Below are positions 24,901-37,484 of a stretch of 64,000 bases of DNA, piece by piece. The DNA is from Theocolax elegans (lineage: Eukaryota; Arthropoda; Insecta; Hymenoptera; Cerocephalidae). The DNA is taken from NCBI GenBank assembly GCA_026168455.1, contig CM047429.1, forward strand, positions 58,967,623 to 59,031,622, in the 5' to 3' direction. Every line of letters begins with the position of its first letter. The first letter of the stretch is position 1. Under the pieces are notes generated by a model that did no database searches, was not told the origin of the DNA, and was given only the letters and a program-made list of their open reading frames with translations. The position numbers were made by a program, and so were the translations under genes.

Positions 24901-27111
24901 CAGTGTGAGTAAGAACGAATGGATGCACAGAACGATCTCAGAGCTTAACTGACGTATCGAATGCTTTTCTATCTCGGGCGTTTATACATTGTTAAACGAG
25001 CAATCCTTTTTTAAGATGTATTTTCGTTTTGCGATCTTCGACAGCGAAAGCTTTTCAAACTTGATTGATGAAAATTGAACATCTTGTATTAAGCTCGATG
25101 TCATTATTCAGATCATTTGAAATATTTAATAATCGTTTTATTTTCGTGTTGCTGTTCAATTACATTTATGTAATCGCGTATATTTTTGTTACGCGTCCCA
25201 GCGCTATATACTGATGTCGCCAATATTTACGCGTTCGATATTGAATAAAGACACTATTTTTTAATAATATTCGCAATTTTTTATTAAAATTCAATTTCTG
25301 ATAAGTATTACATTCGAATAACATTTATCCGAATAGAACAATATTATCTTTGTTACGTTCAATTTTCGAATAAAATTGTTACATCTATTTTGATATCTAT
25401 AATTATATTTGCTCAACGTGTAACCACTGATACGGTTTTTATACGTTACAATTTCGATGAAACTATAAACGTATTGATTCAACTTCGATTATACTGTTTT
25501 TTATATAATTTTATAGTTAAGAGGAAAAATAACATCTAGCATTGAATTCTGGAGGAAATAATAATAAAACTATAAAAATCCATTTATTGCGTCTCATACT
25601 CCAGAAATGTTCTATTTTATAGTTCCAACAAAATATGGTTTACTGTGAAATTCCAAATCAAAAAGTAGTTTGCTGTAAACTGGTTCTATATAAATAAAAC
25701 CGTGTTGATGTGTATGAAGAAAGTTTTTCTCTTGTTAATTAACATTAAAAATATATATTATTTTACACAATTTAAACAAATAATATTAATGATTTATGAA
25801 CTTTTTAAATCAGTGTTTTATACATATAAATTTTAAATACGCATATCCTTTATTACCGGTGGTTAAAGCATATGCTAACAATAATATGAACCATATATCA
25901 ATAAAAGACATCTATACATCGATCAAACGTAATATTTCATCTAATTATATTGTAACGATATATTAGAAGAAAAGTAAATGTCACGTGTTGCATAACAGTC
26001 ACATATCTACACACTGCACATGTACGTACATGTCTCAAACTACAACCCGACGACACATATTTTTGGTGCCACGGTGTCCTCGAAAGAGGTTGCGTCAAGC
26101 TGGAAGAAAAGTAGTGACAGGCGTGGTAAAAATAAGGTACTTCAACAATCCCATTTAAAAATGAGTATTTGAAAAAAATCTAAAAAAAATAATGTATATA
26201 TACATATATATATATTGTATGAAAAATGTATATAAATAATCCTGCACATTCATTTAAATATTTAATCGAATATTTCAGTGAAATAATCGAGTATATTATA
26301 ACTTCGCAAAGTGTAATTTCAAGAGTCTCATTAACCGTTAATGTGAAACTTGGATGATTAAAAGACTCGATTAAAAATTAGCCAAAATTAATTGCCATCC
26401 GTATTTTATTAAGTCAGGTACGTCTGCGCAGAACAAAGTATAGAATAATCTCAAGGCAAGAGGAAGAAATGCATGGATCGATCCGAAGACTTTATTATAA
26501 TCGTCGTCGTCGTCGTCGTCGTCGTCGCCTTCGAGGGTCTGTGTCACGTAGACATCGTTACATATAGCTTTTCGGGTCACGAAGGAAGAGAGTCGAGGTA
26601 TGAAATTAGGGCGGGATGAGATTTGCCATTGGTTCGCACCGAATTATCAAGCTGTAGTTGACATGGGTTCGTGCGTGAGAAATCATGCGTGTTAGATTTA
26701 ATAAACAACGTTAATTTAAATACACCACATGTATATATATTATGGTGTACGGATGAAGGATTTCGATAACGCAAAATTCACCGAGTTTAATGTCATTTTC
26801 ACCCAGTTACGTGTGTACACTCGTATTGTAGCAAGTAGTTACGATAATTTATACTTATAAATTAAACGTAAAGCAACATTATTAACTTGTATTTAATTTA
26901 CTAATTCTGAATTTTCAATTTGATAAGCATAAGGACCTGAAATATAGCGCTTCATCTATGTAAGAAATGATTTTCAAAGTGGATAAAAGAATACGAAGTA
27001 AGAATGTCTCATTATCTTACACCTAGCAATTTTAGATTTATTAAAACTACTATTTATACAATTTTCACAGGATTAAGCGACTAATATCAAAGCGACATTT
27101 ATATTAGGTAA
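24901..27111. other. AT-rich stretch with a TCG triplet repeat
   Basis: No gene is supported. The 69-codon minus-strand ORF at 26371-26580 reads the TCG repeat as a poly-Asp run and is not convincing. A less AT-rich patch at 26030-26130 is unassigned. Confidence 0.45.
26501..26527. repeat. (TCG)9 trinucleotide repeat
   Basis: Nine uninterrupted TCG units. The minus strand would read GAC (Asp) repeats in one frame. Perfect CpG-containing triplet runs stand out in such AT-rich DNA. Confidence 0.9.
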
Positions 27112-27381
27112 TACACTGAGAAAAATTTTAAATTAAAAATTACAATAGTGTTTAGTAAACAAATTACAGACTGACAAATTACGGAAATTACTATAATTTC
27201 CAATAATAATTATAATATAATTTACTATAATTCTTGTAATATTTACTATAACTTCCGTAAATTTTAATATAAACTATAGTCGTTGTTCTTTAGTTTGTCA
27301 GTCTGTGATTTATTTACTAAAAATTATTGTAATTTTTACTAAATATTTTGTAATTTTTAATACAAAATTTCTCTCCGTGTA
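27112..27381. mobile_element. Small foldback MITE with ACACTGAGA ends
   Basis: The left end TACACTGAGAAAAATTTT and the reverse complement of the right end, TACACGGAGAGAAATTTT, match. The inverted arms continue for about 85 bp and include ACAGACTGACAAA, paired with TTTGTCAGTCTGT near 27293-27310. The interior is AT-rich with iterated AATTTACTATAA-like motifs. The termini resemble those of the element at 57691-58800, so the two may belong to one family or be moved by the same transposase. Confidence 0.7.
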
Positions 27382-29298
27382 CATAAAAAATAATTTCTGG
27401 ACACACATTTAATTTTGTATAAATTTTTTGCAGTCTTGCTTTAAACACATAAATTTTAAATACATATCGATATATTTTTTATTTCTTGTATTTTATCTTC
27501 GAAATCGGAATAATTCAAGCAAGCTTATACCTCTCTCTATGATTCAACTACGATACATCCATTTATCAAGAAAACATTTATTTCATCTTTATACTCCTTA
27601 TCTCTCGTTTCAACCCCCTTGGAGAATCGCTTTTGTGACGTTGGAGACTTTTCGCTGCGACAGAAGCTGTTCGATGACCTTGATTTTAAGTATTACAAGA
27701 TACACCAAGAGCCATCTAGTAGAGACACCGTCGTTCATTCATATTTTTTCCTGTCGTACTATTCCTCTCTCTTTTAGAATCCGACGATTCTCAACTCAAG
27801 AGCCATTACTAAACAATTTGAGTTTTATATACTTACTGATCTGTGTCTGTTTCGTATACTACATAATTTTTTTTATATATACTCGGATTGCAAGTGTGTG
27901 TTTGTATATAGGTATAGATATATATACTTTTTTTCTCATTCGATTTTATTGGGACGAATCAATTTCCTTTTTATGAGCTTTGTATAAAGTAAGGGCGCTC
28001 GCGCGAGTCCGTTTCCGGTGATTTTTCAGAGGCTGCTTTAAACTCCCCTTCGTTTTCCTAGATTTACGGATTATTTGATTTAGGACTTTTTATTGCGCCC
28101 GAGTAAATGCATTGTACCACGCGTATAATCTCGCGAGGCAGCTCGTATGGCCATTGTTGGAATTTCTAGAAAACTGGGAGAGGGAGGGGGGGAAAAAAAT
28201 CGTAGCTCCACGAGCGACTTTTTATTGTTTTACAGGAAAAGTTTAGCAATTTAAAATTTTTCCATATACGAGATTATACGATGGGACTGAAAATTTTAAT
28301 CAGAAATAGCAATATGACGGTGTTGCTGATATTTGAATTTTTTTTACTTTTTCAACCGATGCGTCTATATAGGTGCACAAGTTTCTTCGACTGGTTAAAC
28401 AGAATTTTCACTGGTTTATTGCAAATCGTCATATTTTATATACAGCGATCACGCAACAAATTATAATTTAACCCTAGTAGGAAATTGACCAGTGAAACTG
28501 TTTAGCAAACTAGTTTCTAGGTAAATCCAACTGGCCAGTTCGAAGTTATAACCCAGCAAACTTTATTACCCGTCAATCTAATACGCAAATGCTAAGCATG
28601 GTGCACCGATAATTGCGAAATGTTTACCTTTACCGAGAGCGCTATATACGGTGGACACTTGCTAACTTACCGTCGCAGCGTTAAGTCTTATTTGGGCAAT
28701 GATTATTAGCGCTTTAATATTTATTATTAATCAAATAATATATCCATTTACAAAGTTTAGTGGCTAGCAAAGCACTGATTAAAAAATGATACTAATAAAT
28801 AATTTGAATACATAACGTACAAAAATATATATCAAACAAATCATTTCTCTCTTTTGGAAGCTCAATTCAATGTACTAATTAATGTTTCAAACTTGCACAT
28901 AATAATTTCTCCATTTTTGTTTTGCCTCTTTAATCGGTATAAACTTTAAATTATATGATTTTTATCAATTGTAAGGTGATCGCTATAGTATTTTACTAGT
29001 GAATGCTAAAAACTTTAACCAAAGCAAATTGTCAACTGGCTCTCACTATACTGAAACGACCAGTTCCTTTTTCACTGAGTATTGAATGGAAAAACTACTT
29101 CACAATTCTACTACGGAATTTATAAATAAATTTGATAAACATTAATTTAATTTGGTTATAACGATTGATATAATTTTTTAATATGATAAATCCAATTAAT
29201 TTTCTTGTATAAAAGAATTAATTTAGAAATATGAATAATTAGTGAATAAAATAGTCTTATAGACACATTTGAGTAAATATAAATTTCATGAATTCAAG
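27382..29298. other. Non-genic stretch downstream of the secreted-protein gene
   Basis: It contains the longest single-frame ORF of the window (27428-27976 plus strand, 182 codons), whose translation is Phe/Ile/Tyr/Leu-rich and has no recognisable domain. A G-rich run with quadruplex potential lies at about 28176-28192. Short inverted blocks (CTGGTTAAACAG near 28391 and CCAGTGAAACTGTTTAG near 28489) suggest a decayed repeat at 28390-28510. Confidence 0.4.
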
Positions 29299-29304
29299 TT
29301 TATT
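29299..29304 (-). terminator. Candidate polyadenylation signal (AATAAA)
   Basis: A canonical AATAAA on the minus strand lies 89 bases beyond the stop codon of the four-exon gene. The spacing is plausible for a short insect 3' UTR, but AATAAA is frequent by chance in such AT-rich DNA. Confidence 0.45.
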
Positions 29305-29392
29305 ATAAAAAATAGTATTTACGTGTTACATATATTTCGACATTATTAAAAAAAATACTACCTAAAATTAATACTGCATCTACACAATATAA

Positions 29393-30682
29393 TTATAATT
29401 GTTTGATACATTCAGTAACGGGTTGATATACTTTAACATTAATTTCATTAGGTACTATTGGTTTCACAGATACCGATAAGATAAGGTCTGTTATAAAACT
29501 TACGAAATTATTTAAATTCTCGACAAGTTTCTCGTAATTATACAACGCTATCGAGTATTTTTCAAGATCTTCCTGATTACACTGACTATTCTCGGTCGGA
29601 ACATTACCTTCACAAAGTTTTACATTCTCGTTTAAATTTGTGAGAACCTGAAAAGTATATTAACTACATTAAAGTCATGCTTCGAATAAAAAAAATATTT
29701 TCATTAAAATATAATAAATAACCAAATATTTATTAACTTACATTATTAATATTTGATCTATTTGTTTTATATTTTAAGCATTGTTTTATAAAATAATTTA
29801 ATAAAAGCTAATTTTAGAAGTGTTTTAGAAATAAAAACATTGTATTAAATTAGTAGTGAAATTTTACATTACATGTATTTCCAATTTATTAATTGTAAAG
29901 GGGAAATTAAACTGGAATTCTTATAGGCACTTAATAGTTAAATGTTTACAAAGAAAATATGCAGTTTACTGAAATTTCGTGAGTTACCAATGGCAATTTC
30001 TTTTAAAATTTAGAAAGATGAGAATCTCGTACAATTTTGATATAATAATAATTCGTTTTGTAAAGTTTGAACTCATAAATGTCGGTAAACATTCCAGCTT
30101 GACGACACTTTATATTTAAATATTTACCTGTTCAACATAGTTGAGTGATTGAGTGTATTGTTGAAGTTGCGCTGTTACTTCTCGAGTAAGTACATTTTTC
30201 AACTCTTCCTTTACGCTTTTAACTTGATTATGATAAAGATCTCTACACTTATCGATATTTTCGTTTGATGAATTTTGTAGAATTTCCTTAATTAATAAAA
30301 AAATAAACAAAATTAGTCAAAATATGATTAGTTTATATTGATAATTATATCTTAAAGAAAAAGATTAAAATTTTAATACAAACTTCAATTTCAATAATTT
30401 GTGCATTCTTCGGTATATCAAAATTTATCGAATCCTTCTCCTTTTCTAATTTTTTTGGTGTTTCGTTGATGTCATTACGAATTATTTTCAGAACGTTCAA
30501 TATTGCAGTTATCCGTTGTGATAAATATCGAACGGCCTGTTCATTTGAATCCGACGTCTAAATATATTAATGATAAGTTATTTTTTTAATATCAATTAAA
30601 TTATATAAATTATATATCTTACTGGAAGTGCATATGTTGTTGCTATAAACACTGCAAAAAATACTATAAATCTTGTATTCAT
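29393..30682 (-). CDS. Four-exon gene for a secreted, cysteine-containing, mostly helical protein of unknown function
   Basis: The coding exons on the minus strand are 30682-30623, 30557-30384, 30286-30128 and 29647-29393. The introns are 65, 97 and 480 bases, all GT-AG and all phase 0, and the splice joins keep one continuous frame of 215 codons plus TAA. Exon 1 is exactly a signal peptide, MNTRFIVFFAVFIATTYA, with probable cleavage after residue 18. The mature protein is rich in Lys, Glu, Asn and Gln with heptad-like hydrophobic spacing, which suggests an alpha-helical fold. It has four cysteines at residues 92, 143, 154 and 211 (two possible disulfides) and N-glycosylation sequons at Asn51 and Asn83. 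There are no further membrane segments. I do not recognise the family. A secreted helical-bundle protein (for example salivary, venom, haemolymph or gut) is an inference. A distant TsetseEP/DUF725-like relationship was considered but cannot be judged by eye. No TATA box is evident upstream. Confidence 0.85.
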
Positions 30683-33307
30683 GATTAAAAGATTAAAGTA
30701 AAAATGATCACAATTAAATGTACAATATTATTTGCAATTCACTAAAAGAGAATGCACAGTATTTGTCGCAATAGATATTCTTTGAGACTAAAAACTAATT
30801 AAAACAGTTAAGTACTTGACGTTGTGCACGATTTTTTAGAAACGGTAAACACTTTGATAATGGTTAATACACACTACTGGTATTATCACTATACGGTATT
30901 TAAAATTATTGGGTTGTTCAAAGAAATGACATTTCTTCGTTAAGTGATTGGTATTAATACAATTATTCGTAGAAGGTATAGTGTCAAAAAAAGATATAGC
31001 ACGTTCCTCGTATTTGTTCAGGTGTTGCACAACCGGATTTTGCAAATATTATAAGATGTTATTAGTTTTCTTTTGATTGAAAAAAATGAATTAATTATAC
31101 ATAGATACAAGTATTAGTATACTTACACTAAAATCAAATCATTTGATCATAAAAAAGATAAATCATTTATTGTGCATCTTTTATTTTGGTATGCTATAAT
31201 TAGATATTACAAACGACTTATGAAATCTTTAATTGAAATCTATTAATCATTTCAATTGACACGCAATTATTTACTATTTGTAGCAAACATTTGACTACAT
31301 ATAAAAATTTATTTTAATGACATAAAAATAGTGTTTTTTTATAATTTTTTAAATCATTATAATCATATAAAATATCGAATTAGCATTGATTAAAGAAAGT
31401 ATATTCTTAGGAAATATTGATATATATTAAATTTAAAAATGAGGCAGATAATATAAATTATAATTTAACAAAATCAATTTTCTTATTAATTTATTATTAA
31501 CTTCTTATTCATTATTTTTATCCAAGGCAATCGCTACAGATTGAGTTAATAAAATGTGATAACAATGATGGATAAACGTTACTTATAATTTGGATATTAA
31601 TTGAAAATTAATATATTTTAGATATTTAAGAAAATTATTCGTAAACTGTATCTACTTCATTTAAATATATCGCAATTTGTATATAAAAGCTTGTTGATTA
31701 AAGTGACTTACACACAATAAAAGTCTTTAATATTAAAGACGATATGTTATACCCATCTAAATATTTTCTTTAGACTCCCTGAAAATTAATCATTTTGAAA
31801 GGTTCCCACTTTTAAGAGAAGTTGTTTAATGTAAATATTTCTTTACAGTGATTATATAAGTATAAAAACGAAATATTATTTTAAAAGCGCATCTCCAATC
31901 TTGCAGGGTCGTATAATTACTATATTACTGCTATACCATTATCAGTTACTCATTGAACTAAAAATATTGTCAGGTCGTTTAACTCGATAGTATATATACG
32001 ATTTTAAATAATACGCAATAAGTATATTGACAAAATAATAGGGATAAGTTAAAAAAATATTCGTTGGTCGGTAATGTTTTTGAAACGTCGTTATAGATCG
32101 TTTGTTCGGTCTTAGCTTCTCAAAGTCAATGGAGTACGGTGCAGCAGCAGCAGCAGCAGCAGCAGGAAAGCTTTTTGTCCGTGAGAAGAGCGTATAGGAA
32201 ACCGGGCGAGCGAGGAAAAGGTGTGCGTATAATATATATATACATACAGGTACGGGTTGGCCTTCGTACCTATACGTGCACTTTGTCTTCGGAAGGTGGT
32301 GCAGCTACGTAGCGAGATGGATGCAGGAGAAAGAGAGGAAAGGAAGAGGGCAGTGTTTAATCAGGTTCGACTAGTTAGTTGGCAGGTGCGACGTACTCTC
32401 AAGTACCGTCCGTCGTCGACGCTAAACCGTATGGTATAGAGACTCCCGGGAAACGCGAGGTAACCTAAAGGGAGAAAAAGAAAGACGGATGGCACAAGCG
32501 AGAACGTCGCAAGAAATCAAAGTCCCGGGGCCACCAGACGTTCTCCGCGTGTATATATGTATATATATATATATATGCCTATAAGAGAAAGAGAAGAGGC
32601 TTACGTACAATGCTATGCGGTTCAAGCTGCGCTTACCTACTCACTTCGAGACTCTCCTTTCTTTTACCCGCGAACGCTCTTTTACCTATATCTACAATGT
32701 ATACTAACGCTACACTATTTCTAAACAATTTAATTATACTAGTCAAAAAAATCACTTTTTTATATTGTACTTTGTTTGTTTTATGGCCTCCACTCTTTCA
32801 TAAATGCTGTTGTTAATTTACAGAATTATTCAGATGTTTTGATAATATCTACATAGAGGAAAAATTTGTAGTAATAATTACAATATTATGGAGTAATCCT
32901 GAGACAGACTTAACAAATTATAAATTTACATATACTTGCTAAAAACTAAAACAGATTTTTAAGCAATTATTAGCTAATTGTTATCTAAAAATTATATTAA
33001 GGGATTTGTATAAAATAAGATAATTTTATATGTCAAAATTGACTAATTTGTGATAATGTTATAACCAATTTGTAAAATTTTCCGCCCGAACAGTTCGACA
33101 ATCAGTAGTTGACGAAACGTTGAAAAGATTATACTTGTCATTCTACATTTGCCCTCATCCAGATCCCTTTTTACTAATTTATTAATAAATAATAGAGAGT
33201 GCTAGTAATGAATTTTTCAACATATAATTTCATTAACTTTATATAATTACAAGTTTAAAAATAAATTTATATGAAATATCAATACTTTATAAATGGCTAT
33301 GTATATA
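30683..33307. other. Upstream of the secreted-protein gene: AT-rich, then a mixed island
   Basis: The first part (30683-32090) should contain the promoter and 5' UTR of the minus-strand gene, but no clear core promoter motif is visible. The 69-codon ORF at 30836-31045 on the same strand does not join to it. At 32090-32650 the sequence becomes GC- and purine-richer, carrying a CAG repeat, GA-rich runs and an ATAT microsatellite near 32550-32575. It may be a regulatory island or a non-coding exon. Confidence 0.4.
32142..32165. repeat. (CAG)8 trinucleotide repeat
   Basis: Eight uninterrupted CAG units preceded by GTG. CAG runs often encode polyglutamine in insect transcription factors, but no supported reading frame spans this one. 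Confidence 0.9.
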
Positions 33308-33703
33308 TTAAGGGGGTGGCATACCCAGTGCGTTACCGTCTGAGCAAAAAAAGACAATTATTGCATTTATTTAAAAAAATATGTAATTTAATGCAAAACC
33401 CAAATACAGAAACACTAGGTAATAAAATAATAAGTAATTCTACGAAGTTCCAGGTCAATACGATAAGGACACTCTAAAAAATTTATGCACTGAAAAATCA
33501 GAGATAATCGTAATTTTCGGTGCAGAAATTTTTTAGAGTGTCTTTATCGTATTGATCTGGAACTTCGTAGAATTACTTATTATTTTATTACCCAGTGCTT
33601 CTGTATTTGGGTTTTGCATTAAATTACATATTTTTTTAAATATAGGCAATAATTGTTTTTTTTTTGCTCGGTCGGTAACCCACCGGGTATGCCACCTCCT
33701 TAA
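33308..33703. mobile_element. TTAA-ended foldback MITE (family 1), complete copy
   Basis: The left end TTAAGGGGGTGGCATACCC pairs with the reverse complement of the right end, TTAAGGAGGTGGCATACCC. The arms run about 190 bp each to a short loop near 33497-33515. Shared internal blocks include GGTTACCGACCGAGCA-like sequence, TGCAAAACCCAAATACAGAA and GAAGTTCCAGGTCAATACG. TTAA lies at both ends, the target specificity of piggyBac- and Kolobok-type elements. There is no coding capacity. Related sequences lie at 36326-36830 and 37830-38387. Confidence 0.9.
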
Positions 33704-34842
33704 TAATTATAATAATTATATAATTGCTGTATCAAATACTTTTAAGTTATTCCAATGTTTTTATAGCTAATTTTAGGTGAAATTTAGTTGAAACGTTTAT
33801 CGTAAATTAGTCAAATTAATTTTTGACACCTTGACTAAATAATAAGGTTAGTTAGATTTCTAACATGTATCTGATAAATTTTACTAATATGTTTGATAAA
33901 TATTTCTGAAAAAAAACAAGTTTTCTATTCGTCAGATCTGTTTCTCGATTACTCAATAACGTTGTAATTTTCACTAGAATCTTTTTCTCCGCGATGTAAA
34001 GTAACAAGAGTTTTTAGCGCTGCAGAATATATTTTATAAAACAATAATATGCATGCATTCAATCTAATATAACGTACCCCTAATTTCACAAGTATCGCAT
34101 ACAGCCATCATAAAAAAGAAAATAATCCGACATTTCGAATCACATTTTGTCTAGAAACATTATAACTATCTGAATATATTACAATATTTTGAAAATATGT
34201 CAACAGCATTTCGACGCGATTCGCATAATTTTAAAAAACATGAAAAATGCAAAATGGTGATACGCTGTCTTGGCACATACTACTACTACTACTACTACTA
34301 TTACTGCATTTCCAAAATATTTGAATTGTCCAGACAAATTTAAAACGTGTTAATGTACATTTTTTATTATCTTGTACATGCTCTTTGTTTTACGAAAGGT
34401 ATTGTTTTAAACGGGTATCGACTATATCTATCTATTTATTTGCAATGTATACTATTAATTACAATATATTAGGTTGAAGTAAAGTGACATATATATTTTT
34501 TAATTGCACTTTTCTGTAACTTTACTAGTGATTCCCCTAATTAAACCTGAAGTATTTACGCAAGTGACAGTATACGTTTACGAGTTATAAATCATTCGAT
34601 CATTTCAGGCAAACACGACAAGAATGAATCATTGATTAGAATTAAAAGTACATGTAAAGTACATGAAAATGTATGAAACTAAATTTTTAATTTATAGCTA
34701 GACTTAACTAATCTTAAAAATTACTATATGTTTTATAGCGCAATTTACCACAAATTTTTTTATAATAAATTCGCGATAATTTATATATATAGCAATTATA
34801 AATAAATTTGTAGTAAATTTTTTTATATGTTTACAAAACGTA
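33704..34842. other. AT-rich stretch with a TAC triplet repeat
   Basis: No gene is visible. An interrupted-free TAC run lies at 34278-34300. Confidence 0.5.
34278..34300. repeat. (TAC)7 trinucleotide repeat
   Basis: Seven TAC units plus a partial unit, uninterrupted. Confidence 0.9.
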
Positions 34843-36219
34843 CTCTCTAAAAATAAATTAGTGAAAATTTCACTAATTTGCTTAGTGAAAAATATTTCAC
34901 TAAATAATTAGTAGTTTTTTCACTAATTAATTAGTGAACTGTTTACTGTCACTAATGAATTAGTGAGTTATCACTAATTAATTAGTGAAAATTATCGATT
35001 AAATTTTTTACAAAATAATAAGTCAATTTTTCACTAATGAATTAGTGAATATTCACTAATTCATTAGTTATAGTGTAGTAAATGATTTAGTAGATTGCGC
35101 GGCGCGGGTCAGTACTCGCTTGCTTTCCTTACTGTGCAGACGTCTCCTAGCTGATCGTATGATGTAAATTGTAAATATCAGTATTATTTAAATGAAAAAG
35201 GAATCTGCCTTTACTTTTATTTGTTTAAAGTTTACTATTAGAAAATATAGATTATAAATTTAAATTATATATCTTTAAAATCAGTTATGTGCAATATGAT
35301 GTATATTTACATTTGTAACTGCGCAGTACCTATTGTATCTATTGTAAAATTGCTTTTTTCATTTCGACATAGTGAGCGCATTAATAATTGGCATAATAAT
35401 TTCTTACTTAGAGTTGTAAAGTTAATAAGTATTTTGCCTAATTGTTATTATTAACAGGCAAGTAGTCAAGTATGATAAACTCTTTTAGAAATTTCAATAT
35501 ATAATTGGATGAACAAAAAAATAATTTTCGTTTTTGCGCTATCGAACTATTAGATAATAGATTCCACATTAGATTATTAGTAATAATTGCAAAGTTAATA
35601 ATTATTTAGAATCAATAATTATTTAATAAAATGTGAGTAGTCATGTATGCTAATTGTATTAGAAACCTCAGAACAGAATATTATTTAGGTGAAAAAAATA
35701 ATTTTAGTTTTTGCAAAATCGTTTACTACATAATTAGAAATTATATATGTATAGATATGTGTATAACATTATATATGTATAAATACTAAAACAAATAATA
35801 AATTAAAAATATATCCATATTTTTGAGATTTTTAAAGTTTTTAAACTTTTTTTAAACTAATTACTTTAGTGAATGAATGCACTGAATACGTCTATTGTAA
35901 ACCAATATTTAAATTAGTGATTTTTCACTAATTGGATTAGTGGGTTAATGCAGAGAATAAGGCATTAGGATTTACTATTTGAATTAGTGATTTTTCACTA
36001 ATTGGTTTAGTGGATTTATGCAGTGTATACATCCATTAGGATCCGCTATTTGATATTCACTAATTGCTGTAGTGTATTTTATACTAATTGAATTAGTGCA
36101 TATTCCACTATTTGAATTAGTGGCTATTCACTAAACATTAGTGACCTAGTTATAACTATTTGAATTAGTAATTATTCACTAATTAGTTAGTGAATATTCA
36201 CTAATTCATTTTTAGAGAG
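34843..36219. mobile_element. 1.38-kb non-autonomous DNA transposon with iterated TTAGTGA/TCACTAA motifs
   Basis: The left terminus CTCTCTAAAAATAAATTAG and the reverse complement of the right terminus, CTCTCTAAAAATGAATTAG, match at 18 of 19 positions and are directly flanked by TA on both sides (34841-34842 and 36220-36221), consistent with a TA target duplication. About 230 bp at the left end and 340 bp at the right end are packed with more than 20 copies of TTAGTGA or its complement TCACTAA, often arranged as palindromes such as TTAGTGAATATTCACTAA. The middle is AT-rich apart from a GC-rich stretch near 35095-35150. No transposase is encoded. The subterminal motif array resembles transposase-binding site arrays of DNA transposons. 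Confidence 0.85.
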
Positions 36220-36325
36220 TATAGTCTTTTTCTAAGTTTTTCAAATCTGTCTTTTGATTATTCGAAAGCATTGCAATACTTATACAATAACTTTTTTTCT
36301 CCATGTAGTTATACTTGATAAAATT

Positions 36326-36830
36326 AGTTGTAATTCCTGTAATTTAAGTGTGACATCCCCTGACCTATTAGGTTACCGACCAAACAAAAATTATAATATT
36401 TACAATTATTTAAATAAATATACAATTTTATGCAAAACCCGAATACATAAACACTAGATAATTAAATAATAAGCCATTCTACAAAGTTCCAGGTCAATAT
36501 GACAAGGCACTCGTATTGACCTGTACGATTTTCCGTGATTTTTCGGTGAATAAATTTTTTTTGTTGTATTTACCTTGAACTTTGTATAATGATTGACTAT
36601 TTAATTATCTAGTGATTCTCTATTCGAGTTTTGCACAAAATTACATATTTTTAAAATAAATGTAATAAACAATTCAGTTTCTGCTTAGTCGGTAACCCAC
36701 TGGGTATGCAATCCCCTTAATTACCTATAGTGCTTCTGTATTCGGGTTTTGAATAACATTGCATAATTTTTTAAAATAAATGTAATAAACAATTCAGTTT
36801 CTGCTTAGTCGGTAACCCACTGGGTAAATC
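36326..36830. mobile_element. Family 1 TTAA element, copy A (composite, truncated left end)
   Basis: It begins with a fragment resembling the 3' end of family 2 (GACATCCCC) and then runs into family 1 sequence from GGTTACCGACC. The family 1 right end, TGGGTATGCAATCCCCTTAA, closes at 36720. A second partial copy of the right arm (36721-36826) follows directly, ending again in GGTAACCCACTGGGTA. The 463-bp segment 36326-36788 recurs almost unchanged at 37830-38293, with only a few one-base length differences in homopolymers. Confidence 0.85.
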
Positions 36831-37484
36831 AATTATAGAATAATGGATCTAGAGGAACAAAAAATCAGAAAAAATTTTAAAAAAATTCCAACATCGTCAA
36901 GATCGTCTGATGTGGCAAAGGAACGTAAAGGATTGAAGGATCCCTTATTACGAGTTCTCCCTTCAATTGCAGTTTGAGCAAATCCTAGAGGACATAAGAA
37001 TCATTTTCTCACGCGCAACTATACGGATCTTCTTAAAGGCCGTGCGCCTAAGAGACGTGGATCCTTAAGCGTATACGCGGAGTTTGTGCGCCGGATGCAT
37101 TTTTCGCGGCGCGCACGTGAGGAGTGGAAGGACGCCCGGGAATGCCAACTCACGAGGAGGCGGCTTTGAAGGATTTATTGGAAATTATTTCACGACGACT
37201 CTTCGAAGAGGCGATCTCGTATAATCGATGTCCTTTTACAGAGCCCACGCGTCAGCTCTCGAATTACAGAAACCGCATAGAAAAAGAAACTCAACTATAT
37301 TCACTCGATATATACGCTGATAAATATATTTGAGAATTGAAATTAAGAGCTTAGTTTATCAACGTTATTTTCGTCCGAGCACGAAAAACATTTATGCAGG
37401 ATATTGATCTCTATATTAATTTTACGTGACAAATTAGGCATTTAAATTATTTCATTTTTGAATAATTACATGATTAAAAAGATG
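36831..37484. other. Unique GC-richer segment between repeat copies
   Basis: Between the two near-identical repeat copies lies non-repetitive sequence with a CpG-rich core (about 37020-37290) including GCGCCGGATGCATTTTTCGCGGCGCGCACG-type sequence near 37088. The 69-codon plus-strand ORF at 37124-37333 (MEGRPGMPTHEEAALKDLLE start) has plausible codons but no splice partners and no recognised family. The segment could be genomic DNA captured between insertions, or an exon remnant. Confidence 0.35.

Noticed and set aside
27428..27976. Longest single-frame ORF (182 codons, plus strand)
   Set aside because: The translation is Phe/Ile/Tyr/Leu-rich with no domain, signal or repeat structure, and the AT-rich, pyrimidine-biased DNA explains the lack of stops. 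No splice partners were found.
30836..31045. 69-codon minus-strand ORF upstream of the secreted-protein gene, considered as an extra 5' exon
   Set aside because: It ends before the gene without a usable donor, and exon 1 already starts with an ATG and a complete signal peptide.
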